This document shows, one piece after another, positions 1 to 12,429 of a DNA stretch of 64,000 nucleotides. A program made the position numbers and the translations under genes. Source of the DNA: Caprella mutica (taxonomy: Eukaryota; Arthropoda; Malacostraca; Amphipoda; Caprellidae); contig CANNZV010000508.1 of the NCBI GenBank assembly GCA_947561585.1, forward strand, positions 124,001 through 188,000, given 5' to 3'. How positions within the stretch are numbered: position 1 is the stretch's first letter; every line of letters begins with the position of its first letter. The notes under the pieces were generated by a model, which did not search any database, had not been told where the DNA came from, and worked only from the letters and a program-made list of their open reading frames with translations.

Positions 1-272
1 GCTGAAACCTTATTTTTCTCCAAGATTATTTTTGCAAATGATCTCGACATTTTCAACATCACTATGGCTAAATGTTTGAGGAGCTATTGAAGTAATTTTT
101 TTAGTTATATTATGTTTGAGATCTTGTTCCCAATGTACATTTTAGAAAATCTCTTTTTGATTTTTCATGTAAACAATTTTCTTATCTTTCTGAGAATTTA
201 ATTTCATATAATGGACGTTAGGATGTAAGAGATAACCTTCATAATGTATCACAATATTCTTTTCTTCATCAG

Positions 273-1280
273 GTGCCTGCTGGTCCCAATGCAAAGTGGA
301 CAGTGAATGTACAGCTGTCTCTATCGTTCCTAGTTCCTTAGGAAGCACAGAGGCATCGTGTTTATTCACTAAATTAACATCTGCTGCAGTGAAGACACAG
401 CTCCAAACTGAATCAGGAGCAGTTACCTTCTTGAAAGGTTCAGTATTGAAACAAATAATTAACACTCAAAGAAAATAAATTGTATAAAATTAACAATTAT
501 ACCGTATTCACAGATTCAATAACTAGTGTCACGAATGTTGTGCAAGCGGTAGGAACAATTACTACAGAGGCGATTACAACTACCGAGGCAACTACAACAA
601 CTACCGAGGCAACTACAACTACTACCGAGGCAACTACAACAGCTCCCCAAGAAGATCCTTTGGATGATTGCCCCTATGATGAGATAAATAGTGACCAGGT
701 AACGAGCAAATTTCTGCTATTTCGCTGTAAGAAAAAATTCAGCGAATCAAAGGACATTTGTACCAAAGTGAATGGAGTTCTAGCTTCTCTATCCGATAGT
801 GACACCTTTGACAAAATCACGAGTATTCTTCAAGGTAAGTTGTTTGATAAAATTCATAGTAATTATGTATTATAACACGCAATAGGTAGAATTGGAAAAT
901 GATCACATCATATTAGACTGCCAATTGCTGATTGGTAGTCTAAATTATTTTCCGAGCTAGATAAATCTTTTAATCACAACCTATTATATAAATACGTATA
1001 TTGTATTGCATAAATGGAATTCTTTTTCTTCTTAATATATCATTTTCAAATTACAGCAAGCTACTGGAGACTGAGCAGAATTTGGGTTGACGTTACGAGG
1101 GTAGGTGACAATGCCTATGTATGGGGTGATGGCAATTCCCTGCCATCAACAGGAACAGGTCCATGGCACAGAGGACAACCCGATGGAAATGACGAATGTG
1201 CTAACTTGCTCTCTTTTTTTAAATATGCACTTGACGACAAAAACTGCGATGGAAGTAATTACTTTCTATGCGATGTTTAA
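273..1280 (+). CDS. PAN-like / Thr-linker / C-type lectin-domain protein, paralogue 1 (5' partial)
   Basis: Secreted C-type lectin-like protein missing its first (signal peptide) exon, which must lie left of the window. I read three exons: 273-437, 514-834 and 1057-1280 (stop TAA), with borders CAG/AAAG|GTTCAG, CACAG/CAAG|GTAAGT and TTACAG; phases agree with the complete paralogue at 5807-11107. Exon 2 encodes a small Cys-rich region beginning CWSQCKVDSECTA that resembles a PAN/apple domain. Exon 3 encodes a Thr/Glu-Ala-Thr linker (mucin-like, likely O-glycosylated) and the start of the lectin domain; exon 4 encodes its end, with WVDVTR, GPWHRGQPDGNDECA and a C-terminal NYFLCDV. The QPD tripeptide is the classical galactose-type motif of C-type lectins; sugar specificity is inferred, not shown. 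The canonical WND motif is replaced by LDDKNC. A likely poly(A) signal AATAAA lies near 1592. Family assignment of the lectin domain is firm; the PAN call is tentative. Confidence 0.85.
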
Positions 1281-3766
1281 GGAATAATATTCTACTCTGA
1301 TAGGTTGAAGAGATTGAAGAGGACAAACAGCTCTTGGAAATGCCTGAGAATTATTCTTTTTTTTCCTTGGGCGGAACCCTTTATATTGTAGCGATTAAGT
1401 ACACAATGTAAATTATTATTACGAACACATTCAAGCAATGATATTTCCCATGTGATGCTAGGAATATACATATAGTTTTCATTTATCTGGAATTATTAAA
1501 TGTTCTTTATCAATATAATGTAAATGGCTAAAAAACAATAGATGAATCGAATTAATTTCAAACTAAACTATTTTGCATGTTCGTGTTGTGAAGAATAAAA
1601 AAATCTCATACAAAATAATTGTAATTTTCTTCCCATAAGCTTCGCCAACTCTTTCTTGTCGTTTGATTTATCTTCAAAGATTATGACATAATTTTCTGTA
1701 TATATAATATTAGTTTTTAAATCTATCTTCTTCAACTGACTATTCCTAATAATCTGAATTAGAAACTTTACAACATCATTAGGAGAAACGACAAATGTTT
1801 CTACGATGAAGACTTATCAATACATCTTGATCAAAAACAAATAATGTTTCTTTGAAGAGGAATTTAACTTGTTAGCAGAGGCAACTAATGTTTCTGCAAA
1901 GGAGAAACTTAACATCGTTAGAAAAACATAAAATATTTCTCCGGATGAAGAATTCATTGTCCCATTTTTTTACTAATTTAAATATCACTAATGCAATTTT
2001 CTCGAGCGAATACTGGTTAAGAACCAAGAAAATTATAATTTAAACCTAAAAAGCTCTAGTTTAAATCCTTTAATAAATTAATGGAAAATTCTGTTTAGAA
2101 ATTTTATCACAATGGACACCAATTGAAAAATAAACAAACTTTGAAACAATATTGGAATGAAACTAATAATGAAACTTGATGGGGTCATTGCAAAAATGAT
2201 GTAAGGGAATAGTATAAATACTTGAACATGTAGATCAATCATTTAAAGGGACTCAATGGTCAATTTTTTTTCACAATATTTTTTATGCTCTAATATGAAA
2301 GAATATAAATATTAAAAAAACTGAATAAAAAAAAATAATAATAACAACAACTCAAATATAAGTTATGTGAAAATATCTCTGGAATCCATTTCCGAAATCG
2401 GTTTGTTTCTATCTTTTTTAGATTTTGAGGAATTTCAATGTTTACGAAGTGCCCCCTGGGTGATTAAAAAGGGGAGGGGGAAGGGGTCGTACAAAAATAT
2501 TTCCTAAATAAGAATTTCTGCATTGGTCATGATACAAACGTATGTGAAGTTTCAAATTTCTATCATTATTAATGAAAGAAAGTTCAGAAAATTCATTGAG
2601 TCCCTTTAAAATATGTTTTTCCAATGGTGTTTTTATTTATTTCAACCGCATGAAAATCTATTCAGTATTTAATCAATAATAAAAAAATAAATCCTTCATA
2701 GTCTGACTTCATAAAAGAAGAACAAGAGAGACTTATCTCGTATTGTCGTGTAATTTATAAATGGTAATCAGGTGTTTAGGTACCTACATATTTTCAGGAT
2801 AATCGTATTTAAGTAACACTATATTTTGTCATTTATGATATATCTATCAACCTTGTTATTATTTCGAATAAATCAGAAACATACTTTTCTTTTGCTTAGC
2901 CTGGAAAGTCAGAGGGTAGTACAAAAACCGTCAGAACAACTTAAATTACTTAATAGAAAAATATAAAAAACAAACTTGAAATTATCTACAGTTTTATAAC
3001 CATTAACTTTGGATCTAATTTTAGATTGAAAGGAACCTTCATTGTTTCTAGCTGTGTTATGAACTATAATTTTAATATGAATAGAACAGTATTTCAACAT
3101 AAACCTCTGAAATAATAATTTCACAAGGGTATCGAATTATGTTAATTATATATTTCTTGTAATGTTCATTTCAAGCCGAATTTTCCATTAAAAAAATGTT
3201 TTTACCATCTAGTAAAATTAAAATAATGTTCTTTTTTATATCCGATGTATAGGACTAACTACGTATTGCGCTTTGCTCACTAGGCCTAAAATTCTATCAG
3301 GCCCCTGTCTTTAGATTTGTGTCTCTGTTAGATCTGGCCTAGCATTCATAGGATAGCCATTAGCCAACTTATAGAGTACTGTCCCATTATTCGATTAATG
3401 GACCTCATAGCCCTATTTTCTATATAATATATTTTTATATATGTGTCAATAAATTTAATCGGTTATTCTACGCTTTCATTTCTGTGTAATGGATAAACAA
3501 TAATTAAATCAGTAACTATATAATTGATGTCAAGAATAGACAATAAGTTTTGAAGGGATAGATTTGCATATAATCTCATTAAAATTTGAAAATCTAGTGC
3601 CTATTCTCATCTGGTGGCCTCGAAATTGTATATCAATATATTGATATAACATTAAAAGAAATAAACCAAAAGCTAAAATATATTCCTTATATTGAACCGA
3701 TTGAAAGTTCAAGGATTATTATCTTTTCTTTTATGGGTATTAAATATAGCTTCAGTAGAAAACAAT
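1281..3766. other. intergenic DNA, no gene seen
   Basis: 3' flank of lectin paralogue 1 and AT-rich spacer. Open frames are short, overlap stop-rich sequence and have no recognisable domain. No array or inverted repeat was noticed. Confidence 0.5.
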
Positions 3767-4954
3767 GGTACACGGAAAACTGCCAGGCGGAAAAGTGCCA
3801 GTCACTTACTGGAAATTTAATGACTTTAGTCCATAATGACATTTAAATTGATAAAAAAAGCCGTTCGTCTTTCTGTAAGGATTTAAGGGACATTCATTTT
3901 TACAGTAATAACCATACAGACATTGTATTACTTAATATTCAAAGGAAAATAATATTTCAACAAAGCTACCTTATTAAACACACAGTAAACGAAACCATTT
4001 TAAACGTATATGCATGCTAAGTCACGTACATTTTAAAAACTTGTTAAGTTACGTACATAGTCTCTTGTTTTTTATTTCCTATTGAGTTCAGCTATATAGC
4101 CTTTGGTTCCGAAGCAAACGTTAAAAACCCCGTGTACTGATATGTGATTACTAGCTAATTAGATATTCTCACAATAATATAATCTTAAACTATACAATGA
4201 ATCAATTGAATGTTTAATCAACTTATATGTATGTTAAATATTTATTACATTTATAATTTTATTCTCCATTTCAATTACACTACACCTTCATTTTTATGTA
4301 AAAAGTATTATTAATTAATATGAGAGAAAGAAATTATTAATCAAGAGAAATTGTCAGAGAATTAGGTAGGTAATAGCAGTTTGATAATCATAGATGTTAA
4401 GTTGCAAATTCTAAATATTTCACTAATATCGATTGAATTTGATTTATAATGAGTACAAGCGAATATTTAGCTTGAAGGCTTGTTCAATTCTCAAATTATA
4501 TAAAAAGAAGAAATAATTAGACACCAAGCCCGTTATGAACTGATAATGTAAAGATGCGTTGTGTAAACAATGAAATTGTACTCTGTCCCTGATACCATTA
4601 GTTCTTTGTTTCTTCTCTAAGTATTTTCTAAGAAAGGTTTTAATTTTTGATTTCTATATTGAATTTGTAATATTTATATAATGATGGATTAAAATATGCT
4701 AATAATTTTTTCTACAATTAACTATTATTTTTGTTTTATAAACAAGTAAAAATGAATGCTCACTTAACTCTTTAATGAAGGGCAAACGTTTTTTTTATAA
4801 ATTCAAATGTTACTGTTGACTGAAGCCATTAAACTGCCAGTAAGTCACTGGCATTTTTTCGGCTGGCACTTTTCCGCCTGGCATTTTTCCGCTTCGGCAT
4901 TTTTCCGCCTGGTAGTTGCATGGCAGTTTTCCGCCTAGTAGTTTTCCGGACACC
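3767..4954. mobile_element. 15-bp-array element E1 (Mutator-like, non-autonomous)
   Basis: Ends are inverted arrays of a 15-bp unit of the type GGAAAAGTGCCAGGC. Left end GGTACACGG then AAAACTGCC; right end, read inwards, GGTGTCCGG then AAAACTAC. Flanks GAAAACAAT (3758-3766) and AAAAACCAT (4955-4963) match at 7 of 9 bases. The 1 kb between the arms is AT-rich without coding potential. Confidence 0.7.
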
Positions 4955-5806
4955 AAAAACCATAAACATTTATTCTGTATTTTCAAATTTGTGAGATCAA
5001 ATAAAACTCTGCAAAAATTAAATATTATTTATTGTCTGTTAATAGAGTCAGAAAAATTAATTATGCAATTTTAATTTACTTTATTTGTTCACATTATCAT
5101 TATCGAAAAAAAAAACAATAATTAAATGAATAAAAAACAGTTATATAAGAAATATCAACTTATTTGAAATCTAGTTGGGCTAAGTTAGCACGATATGAGT
5201 TTGATTAATTTGAAGCTCAAAAGATGGATAGTCAACAATCAAATTAATTGAAACGGATTAAATAAGTACAGTAATCCCCTTTGTTTCGCTGTTAATTGTG
5301 GACCAGCGTCACTGAGATATGACAAATAGCGTGAACAAATATGCATATTGCATAAGCTATACGTACACCTTAGAATATTAGAATATTAATACATAACACG
5401 CTTAAGAACTGAAAATGGTAGACTGATAATAATTTTACTGTGGATATTTTCCAACCTGTACCAATCATCAAAATCAATTTATAAATCGTATGGCCCTATA
5501 GTTTGCGACCCGGATTTCATATCTGTCATTTGGCGTGAATGATTGATTAATTGTGTGACAGATTGGCAAATCATCGATAGCTCATTTAATATTCTCTTAT
5601 AAGCTGTATTTTTCGTCAGTGATAATGGAGCCAATTTGACAACGATCAGAATAGACTAACGCATTTCTCAGTTGCTCTGTCAATTGAGCACAGTTCTTCG
5701 CGTTCTTGTCCTAACATTTTGATAATTAAGTAAGGTCTATCAATTTTTAGATCCAGCTTATATTAATCTTGATTCTAATTCGAGTTAAAGATAGTAAATA
5801 GTCAGG
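4955..5806. other. spacer and 5' flank of lectin paralogue 2
   Basis: No coding sequence. It contains the presumed promoter and 5' UTR of the lectin gene at its right end. Confidence 0.5.
5668..5673 (+). promoter_or_regulatory. possible initiator (TCAGTT) for lectin paralogue 2
   Basis: TCAGTT matches the arthropod initiator TCAGT and lies 139 nt before the ATG at 5807. No TATA box stands 25-35 bases upstream. Weak, position-based call. Confidence 0.2.
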
Positions 5807-8800
5807 ATGAACGGGCTATCGTTGCTTTTCTTTTTCCCTGTGATTGTATCGGGAATTCTTTCAGTAGAAAAGGTGCAGGACAAGACCATTCCTCAGATTG
5901 AGACTTACAAGACTTTTCAAGTTGATTCTGATCGAGCTACCTGTGAGTTTTAGTTACTTATGCTAATTACTTCTAAATATTGAATATTAGTGTTATAAAT
6001 GACTGATTTAAAACGTAGAATAATTTATTGTTTATAGAAACATATGTATCTACTGCTACTAAAGTAATTAGAAACTTCAATTTTAGTTTGTTGGAAGGAA
6101 ATATTAAAGCATTATGTTGATCAAAGGAGTACAGAGTGTCCCATCATTACAGCACCTGAAAAAAAAATTACCTAACCTAATTTTTCTCGAAGATTATTTT
6201 CGAAGATGATATCCATTTACACTCTAACATCAATTCTTCCATTCCACGTACTCTTATATTATGTTAAATATTATATTGGGCTTAATATCTATGTACCAGT
6301 ATGTACGTACATAAATATGTACCATACAGTTAATTTCATTTTCAAAGATATACTTTTTATTATTTTAAGTAATAAATTTTCGTCTGTTTCTGAACATTTT
6401 ATATTATTTTTGAGGGGAGGATGTATGAAACAGGGATAACCCGCTTAAGTCATATATTCAACCAATTAAAGAAAACATCACCTTTCTAAAGTATCACACA
6501 ATATTCTTTTCTTCATCAGGTGCATGCTGGTCCCAATGCAAAGTGGACAGTGAATGTACAGCTGTCTCTATCGTTCCTAGTTCCTTAGGAGGTACAGAGG
6601 CATCGTGTCTACTCACTAAATTGATATATGCTACAGTGAAGACACAGCTCCAAACTGAATCAGGAGCAGTTACCTTCTTGAAAGGTTCAGTATTGAAACA
6701 AATAATTAACACTCAAAGATATTAAAACATTTTAATAAATTAACTAGTAAACTATTTTCACAGATTCAATAACTGGTATCACGAATGTTGTACAAGCGGC
6801 AGGATTAAGTACTGCAGAAGCAGCTACAACTACAGAGGCAACAACGACCGAAGCAACAACTACAGAGGTAACAACTACCGAAGCAACAACTACAGAGGTA
6901 ACAACTACCGAAGCAACAACTACAGAGGTAACAACTACCGAAGCAACAACTACAGAGGCAACAACTACCGAAGCAACTACAACAATTCCCCAGCCTGTGT
7001 CTTGGTATGCTGTACCCGGAGTAGGATCAATGGATAATTGCAACTATGATGAGATAAAAAGTGACCAGACAACGAGAAAATTTCTGCTATTTCTCTGTGA
7101 AAAAGAATATAGCGAATCAAAGGACTTTTGTACAAAACCGAATGGAGTTCTAGCTTCTTTATCTGATAGTGAAACATATGGAAAAATCGTGCAGATTCTC
7201 TACGGTAAATGGTTTCATAAAACTTAATATAATGATTTTCTATATTCACATATGGCAGAAGTGGGAAAAATGTAGCTGGTTCATAGTCTATAATTGATTT
7301 TCCACATCTCTTAATCACATCTATTATCTATATACAATGCGGGAGGAGAATTCCAAACGTGTGACCATGAACAGAGCTTTATTCCAGGAATGTTACAGTG
7401 CGGTACTGAAATATAAAAAAGATTCTAAAAACTCTAAACAATAAATTTATCGAATTAAACTTTACACATATTTACATCAAGACTAACTAAACTTTATTAA
7501 TACAACGGCTAAAATGGACGATTAATTAACCACGCCATGATAAATATAAAATAAACAAATAGTAGCACATATTCTCTCACTAATCAGTTGTTGGATTTAG
7601 GTCAGTGAGCTCAATCACCGTGACTCTGATATTACTGAAACTATCCTTTAATATTCGCAATAGACACAATGCTTCTCACCTGACTGTTTTGGATTCTTGC
7701 TTATCACACGGTGATTAAGATTCTCCCAGCACTGCACTGTCTCCTTTTAACTATTGGTAACTTAACAACTAGCAAAACTAATCTTGAATAGCTCTCTAAC
7801 CTCCAATCTATTATCTGAATAATTCAGGCAGCAATCAAATAAAGCATAGAATAAACCAATCAATCACAAAAGAATAGGAATACCAAGGAGGAATTGCTTC
7901 CTTCACCCACAAATTACGGCGGCTGAAGGGAAGCGAACACCAGCTAACTTAAGCACAATTCAAAGAACACTAAATACATTCCACACCTAGTGCCCTACCT
8001 AACTCACAATATCCAATTGAACTCAATATCAACTTCTGTCTCCCTCTGGTGGAGCAGCTTGGAAACTTAAATCACAATGCATTTAACAGTCCCTTCTCTG
8101 GAATTCGTTCCACATCTTTTATCCTGTTCAATATAGGATCTATCTGGATTCATGGTTGTTCTCGTTCTCGATTATGCCATCCATTTGTTCCAATTACAGC
8201 TCTCCATTCAGAATAACGCTCAATAAATGTGATCATTTAAATCCAATCCGTTCGAATGAGCTAGCTAGTAGAACTAAAACTCTGTCTATACTTGCTCCAA
8301 TCTGTTCCTCGCCAGCCTTTGCCAACGTGCAGCATCACATGGTGATAACCACCACATTTATCGCAAACTCTTGGTCTAGAACAATTATTAGCAAAATGAC
8401 CTTCCGTTAAGCAAATAAAACAAGCTCTATGCTTTTTTACCAAATCAAAACGATCGCTCACTTGCAATTCTTTAAATTCTTTGCAAAATTGAACTTTATG
8501 CGAGTCACCACATCGATAGCACTTGGTAACATTATTTACTTCCCCGCTCTCTTTGCTCTTCCTAAAGTGACATTCCCCATTTTCTATTTGATCAGATTCA
8601 AAACTACCTCCACCAAACGAAACAACATTTACTGGTACTCTCCTCTGATTTGGACTGTTCATTGTAAAAGATGCTTCAAATAATTTTTGCATAACCTCCT
8701 TTCCAAATATTGGATCAGAATCTGTTCTGGCAGCTTGCTCGACGAATGTGACTAAATCCATATACTCTAGCGTAGACCCTTCGTCCCTCCTCTTTGCCAC

Positions 8801-11107
8801 TAACTGTCGCCATCTATCCTGCAATCCAAATGACAGCTTAGATACAAGTAATCTCATAGTCTTAGGATGTCCTAATTCACTCTTTCCAGACGGTACTTGG
8901 TCAATAACGTTACCGGTTAATCTTAACGATACAGCAAATTCCCTCAACGCTTCAACATCATCTCTTCCAACTGAAGGCCGAGAAAGCAATTTATCAATAA
9001 ATTCAGAGCCTATGTGCTCTGGTGCACCATATTTTTCATCATACCATCTCCATACTTCATTTAAACCCTTTTCCGCATTCATATATAAAGCTGCCTTGAC
9101 TAGTTCCCTGGGTTCGCCTTTAGTATACTGATAGATGTAATGCAATTGGAAGCCCGAGATACCATTGATACATGAGAACCTACTCCTTTCTGTTTTACTT
9201 TCTTTGCGACAGCACCTACCTGGGAAACGCTATCTTCTGGTCTAATATCATCGTTGGCACCCACTTGTTCACCCACATTTACACTATTGTTTTTAATCAT
9301 CACCTCAGTACACTTCACCTCTTGAATCACACCATCTTCATATTTATCACCCATCTCGACTCTTCCACCCGTTCTAACTAAATCTAAAACGTTGTCATTA
9401 GTCAATTTTCTCTCCCTCATCACTTCTTCTAATCTACAAAGCAAATCATTTTTAGTCCCCGCCGAAGATTCACCTAAGCTAATGAGAGCTATTTTTAAAC
9501 TGCTAATGGTTAGCTTTTCCATAATAAAATACCTCAAGTTTCTGCCTTAAAAATCAACTCGTCAGTTAACACTCAAAAATGTGTTATATCTGCCTAAAAT
9601 AATGATGAATTTAAAATATAGGAAAAATAGAGGTTAATTGCCCAATGTCTATCCACATCTATCTTATAAATGTAAAAATAGATGGTAGTGAATCTTGGTT
9701 GGTTTGGCTTCAGCAATAACTTATTTCACTACTACTCTTTCTCTTGCTTCAATTAGTGTACAGGCATTAAATTACGGTTCCTCTTGCTACTCCCGATTCC
9801 AAGGTACTCATCCCGCAAACACAAGGGGGCATCCACAGTCAGTACTATACAATGCGGGAGGAGAATTCCAAACGTGTGACCATGAACAGAGCTTTATTCC
9901 AGGAATGTTACAGTGCGGTACTGAAATATAAAAAAGATTCTAAAAACTCTAAACAATAAATTTATCGAATTAAACTTTACACATATTTACATCAAGACTA
10001 ACTAAACTTTATTAATACAACGGCTAAAATGGACGATTAATTAACCACGCCATGATAAATATAAAATAAACAAATAGTAGCACATATTCTCTCACTAATC
10101 AGTTGTTGGATTTAGGTCAGTGAGCTCAATCACCGTGACTCTGATATTACTGAAACTATCCTTTAATATTCGCAATAGACACAATGCTTCTCACCTGACT
10201 GTTTTGGATTCTTGCTTATCACACGGTGATTAAGATTCTCCCAGCACTGCACTGTCTCCTTTTAACTATTGGTAACTTAACAACTAGCAAAACTAATCTT
10301 GAATAGCTCTCTAACCTCCAATCTATTATCTGAATAATTCAGGCAGCAATCAAATAAAGCATAGAATAAACCAATCAATCACAAAAGAATAGGAATACCA
10401 AGGAGGAATTGCTTCCTTCACCCACAAATTACGGCGGCTGAAGGGAAGCGAACACCAGCTAACTTAAGCACAATTCAAAGAACACTAAATACATTCCACA
10501 CCTAGTGCCCTACCTAACTCACAATATCCAATTGAACTCAATATCAACTTCTGTCTCCCTCTGGTGGAGCAGCTTGGAAACTTAAATCACAATGCATTTA
10601 ACAATCTACCTACATAATATAGCATCAATTTATATTATTTATGACAATGAACTTCAAATATTTTTTCAATACTCAATTTAATGTTCTTTTTCCCCTCTCA
10701 TGATGGTTTGAAACTTTTTAGGGTACATGTCTATTGTTTTCTTTTTGAAACCTAGTATTTAAAAAAAAAATAATATATTGTCATGATAGAAAATATACGA
10801 GCTATTTCACTTTCTTCCGAATGATCGAAAAAATTAAATTCGTAATATATACTTTTCTTCATTTTCGATTGCAGATAACTACTCGAGTCTGGGTAACATC
10901 TGGGTAGACGTTACGAGAGTGAGCAATAACGCCTATGTTTGGGGTGACGGCAGCTCTCTGCCATCAAAAGGAACCAGTCCCTGGCACAGCGGCAAACCTA
11001 ATGGGAATGATGGATGTGCTCGTATTTTATGGTTAGGTCAGAATTATGGAGTTGATGATTCAAGTTGCGGTGATGACTATACCTTCTTATGCGATGTAGA
11101 TATTTAG
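5807..11107 (+). CDS. PAN-like / Thr-linker / C-type lectin-domain protein, paralogue 2 (complete, 324 aa)
   Basis: Four exons: 5807-5942, 6520-6684, 6764-7204 and 10875-11107 (TAG), summing to 975 nt. Exon 1 gives a signal peptide (MNGLSLLFFFPVIVSGILS) and ends on the donor T|GTGAGT. Exon 2 is the Cys-rich PAN-like piece (CWSQCKVDSECTA). Exon 3 carries a Thr-Glu-Ala/Val-Thr linker, longer than in paralogue 1, then the start of the lectin domain (CNYDEIKSDQ, SESKDFC). Exon 4 completes it with WVDVTR, SPWHSGKPNGNDGCA and FLCDVDI. The product should be secreted and bind glycans or microbial surfaces, as insect C-type lectins do; this is family knowledge. The sugar-binding tripeptide reads KPN instead of the QPD of paralogue 1, so specificity may differ or binding be lost. 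The last intron is 3.67 kb because of an antisense LTR element (7331-10603), against 222 bp in paralogue 1. Downstream AATAAA lies near 11203. Confidence 0.87.
6815..6986 (+). repeat. in-frame minisatellite coding the Thr-rich linker
   Basis: A 30-bp unit (alternating ACAACTACAGAGGTA and ACAACTACCGAAGCA half-units of 15 bp) is repeated in frame in exon 3 of lectin paralogue 2. It encodes TTTEV/TTTEA repeats. Paralogue 1 has a shorter version at about 560-640. Length variation here would change the linker between the PAN-like and lectin domains. Confidence 0.85.
7331..8088 (-). repeat. LTR, left copy (3' LTR of the antisense element)
   Basis: Direct repeat partner of 9846-10603, same length (758 bp) and, as read by eye, the same sequence. 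Flanked on the outside by target duplication ATCTA. Confidence 0.9.
8261..9522 (-). pseudogene. gag remnant of the BEL/Pao-like element (frame-broken)
   Basis: Two overlapping minus-strand reading frames. The first starts at ATG 9522 and has a SAP-like N-terminus (LKIALISLGESSAGTKNDLL), ending about 9100. The second, in another frame (9145-8261), has a DUF1759-like region (QYTKGEPRELVKAALYM) followed by Cys/His knuckles (CYRCGDSHKVQFC, CFICLTEGHFANNC, CDKCGGYHH) typical of BEL/Pao Gag. The two frames meet near 9110-9145, where the middle of the usual domain is missing, so an internal deletion or frameshift is likely. It is a non-coding copy or encodes shortened Gag pieces. Confidence 0.8.
9846..10603 (-). 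repeat. LTR, right copy (5' LTR of the antisense element)
   Basis: 758-bp direct repeat partner of 7331-8088. It would carry the promoter of the element, directed leftwards, antisense to the lectin gene. Confidence 0.9.
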
Positions 11108-11701
11108 TTAAGATATCCTCTATTCTCTGGATATATGGGAAAGAAAACAGTAATTACCAATGGTAAATAAATTTTCAGTTACTAAAATGGAATAATAGAA
11201 GGAATAAACTTTTTATAACAAAATATAATCAGAAATATTTAGTGCAGGTCTATTGAGAGTGGAATATCTTTTAGCTCTGTACGGGGGCTGGGGAGATGAT
11301 ATTCACATGGAATGTCTGGAAATTGTTTATATTTCCTTGAAAAAACCCTCTCTAATGTAGCCATTAAAGTACACAATTTAAACACGTACAATTATCAGGC
11401 AATTTTATTTCCTACATATGTTATTTACTATATAGTTGTCTTTATTGGTAAATATTTAATGTTCTATAAAACTAGATAGAGTAACTTAGAGAGTATTTTA
11501 ATCAGGAGACGAAAATTAACACCTTGCGATTCTAAACCCATCGCGATTCTACTTAAACATCGGGTACTTTATTTAATTTTGATAGAGATCTTTGCTATGA
11601 ATATCAATGTATTTTGTAAGATTTCATTTTTAGTGTGTTGATTGATGAATATGAAAAATATGTAAAACTTGATTACTCGAATGTATTTAAACAGGGGGAC
11701 A
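11108..11701. other. 3' flank of lectin paralogue 2, no other gene
   Basis: Holds a candidate poly(A) signal near 11203 and sequence similar to the 3' flank of paralogue 1 (a CTGGAAAT-rich stretch near 1330 and 11310). Confidence 0.45.
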
Positions 11702-11709
11702 ATATAGAG

Positions 11710-12429
11710 CAGGGGTGGGCAAATGCAGCACTCAGTGCTATTTTGGCACTCAAAATGGCACCACTGCCCACCCGGGACACGGTGCTTTATTTTCTTCCAA
11801 AGAAAATTAAGAATTTTTAGCCCTGACTGCTTTATAAATTAAAAGGATAATATAGAAGTGCATGGTCAACTAATTGAAGAACAGTATATTTGTAATGAAT
11901 GACCTTGATACTACGATAGTAAATATTTTATCCCTTAATAAGGATTTTTTTGTTTATTGTTACAATAGTGCCGTTATTTAATGTATTTACCTCTGTCTCT
12001 TTTTATCAAGATCAGTTAAATTTACATCTTTCATACGCTTGTCTTGGGATATTCAAACACTGTGGTAAATATTTATGCAATCATTTTTAATTCCCATTTT
12101 TAATAAGTTAGGTAAGTAATTTATCCTGTGAATTTATGAGTTACTTATTATTACTTATGCAAGATAGCTTATTTTGTTTTTATTGTGATATTTTCACATG
12201 AAGAATTTTTTTTTATATATCATATATTAATTCATTTTAATGCAAATGGTAAATCTACTACCAATATTTATGCTCAAAATATGTACCGTTGTACATGTTC
12301 GTACTTCAATTAAATATACCACCTCGTTATATAATTACTCAGTATCCCAGTAATTTAGAAAACGAAAAGAAAATTGGCACTGACATTCCATCTTTCGGCA
12401 CTGAAAAACACAATGTGTGCCCACCCCTG
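11710..12429. mobile_element. hAT-like miniature element
   Basis: Begins CAGGGGTGGGCAAATGC and ends GTGTGCCCACCCCTG, a classical hAT terminal inverted repeat. A perfect 8-bp target duplication ATATAGAG lies at 11702-11709 and 12430-12437. 720 bp with no transposase. The duplicated target spans the tip of the next element (12435-17134), so this copy inserted into or beside it afterwards. Confidence 0.88.

Larger units (their letters stand above)
7331..10603 (-). mobile_element. BEL/Pao-like LTR retrotransposon, gag-only, antisense in a lectin intron
   Basis: Two direct repeats of 758 bp (7331-8088 and 9846-10603) that look identical by eye flank only 1757 bp of internal DNA. A perfect 5-bp duplication ATCTA sits at 7326-7330 and 10604-10608. 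In the minus orientation the LTR starts TGTTAAAT and ends GTATA. A purine-rich tract (AGAGAAGGGAC) directly precedes the 3' LTR at 8088/8089. The only coding sequence is gag, on the minus strand; no protease, reverse transcriptase or integrase is left. I did not find a convincing primer binding site. Matching LTRs point to a recent insertion, which must have used polymerase supplied by another copy. Confidence 0.9.

Noticed and set aside
6744..7043. minus-strand frame of Val/Ala/Ser repeats
   Set aside because: It is the reverse complement of the Thr-linker minisatellite of the lectin gene.
8748..9131. plus-strand frame of 127 codons
   Set aside because: Opposite strand of the gag remnant, no family features.
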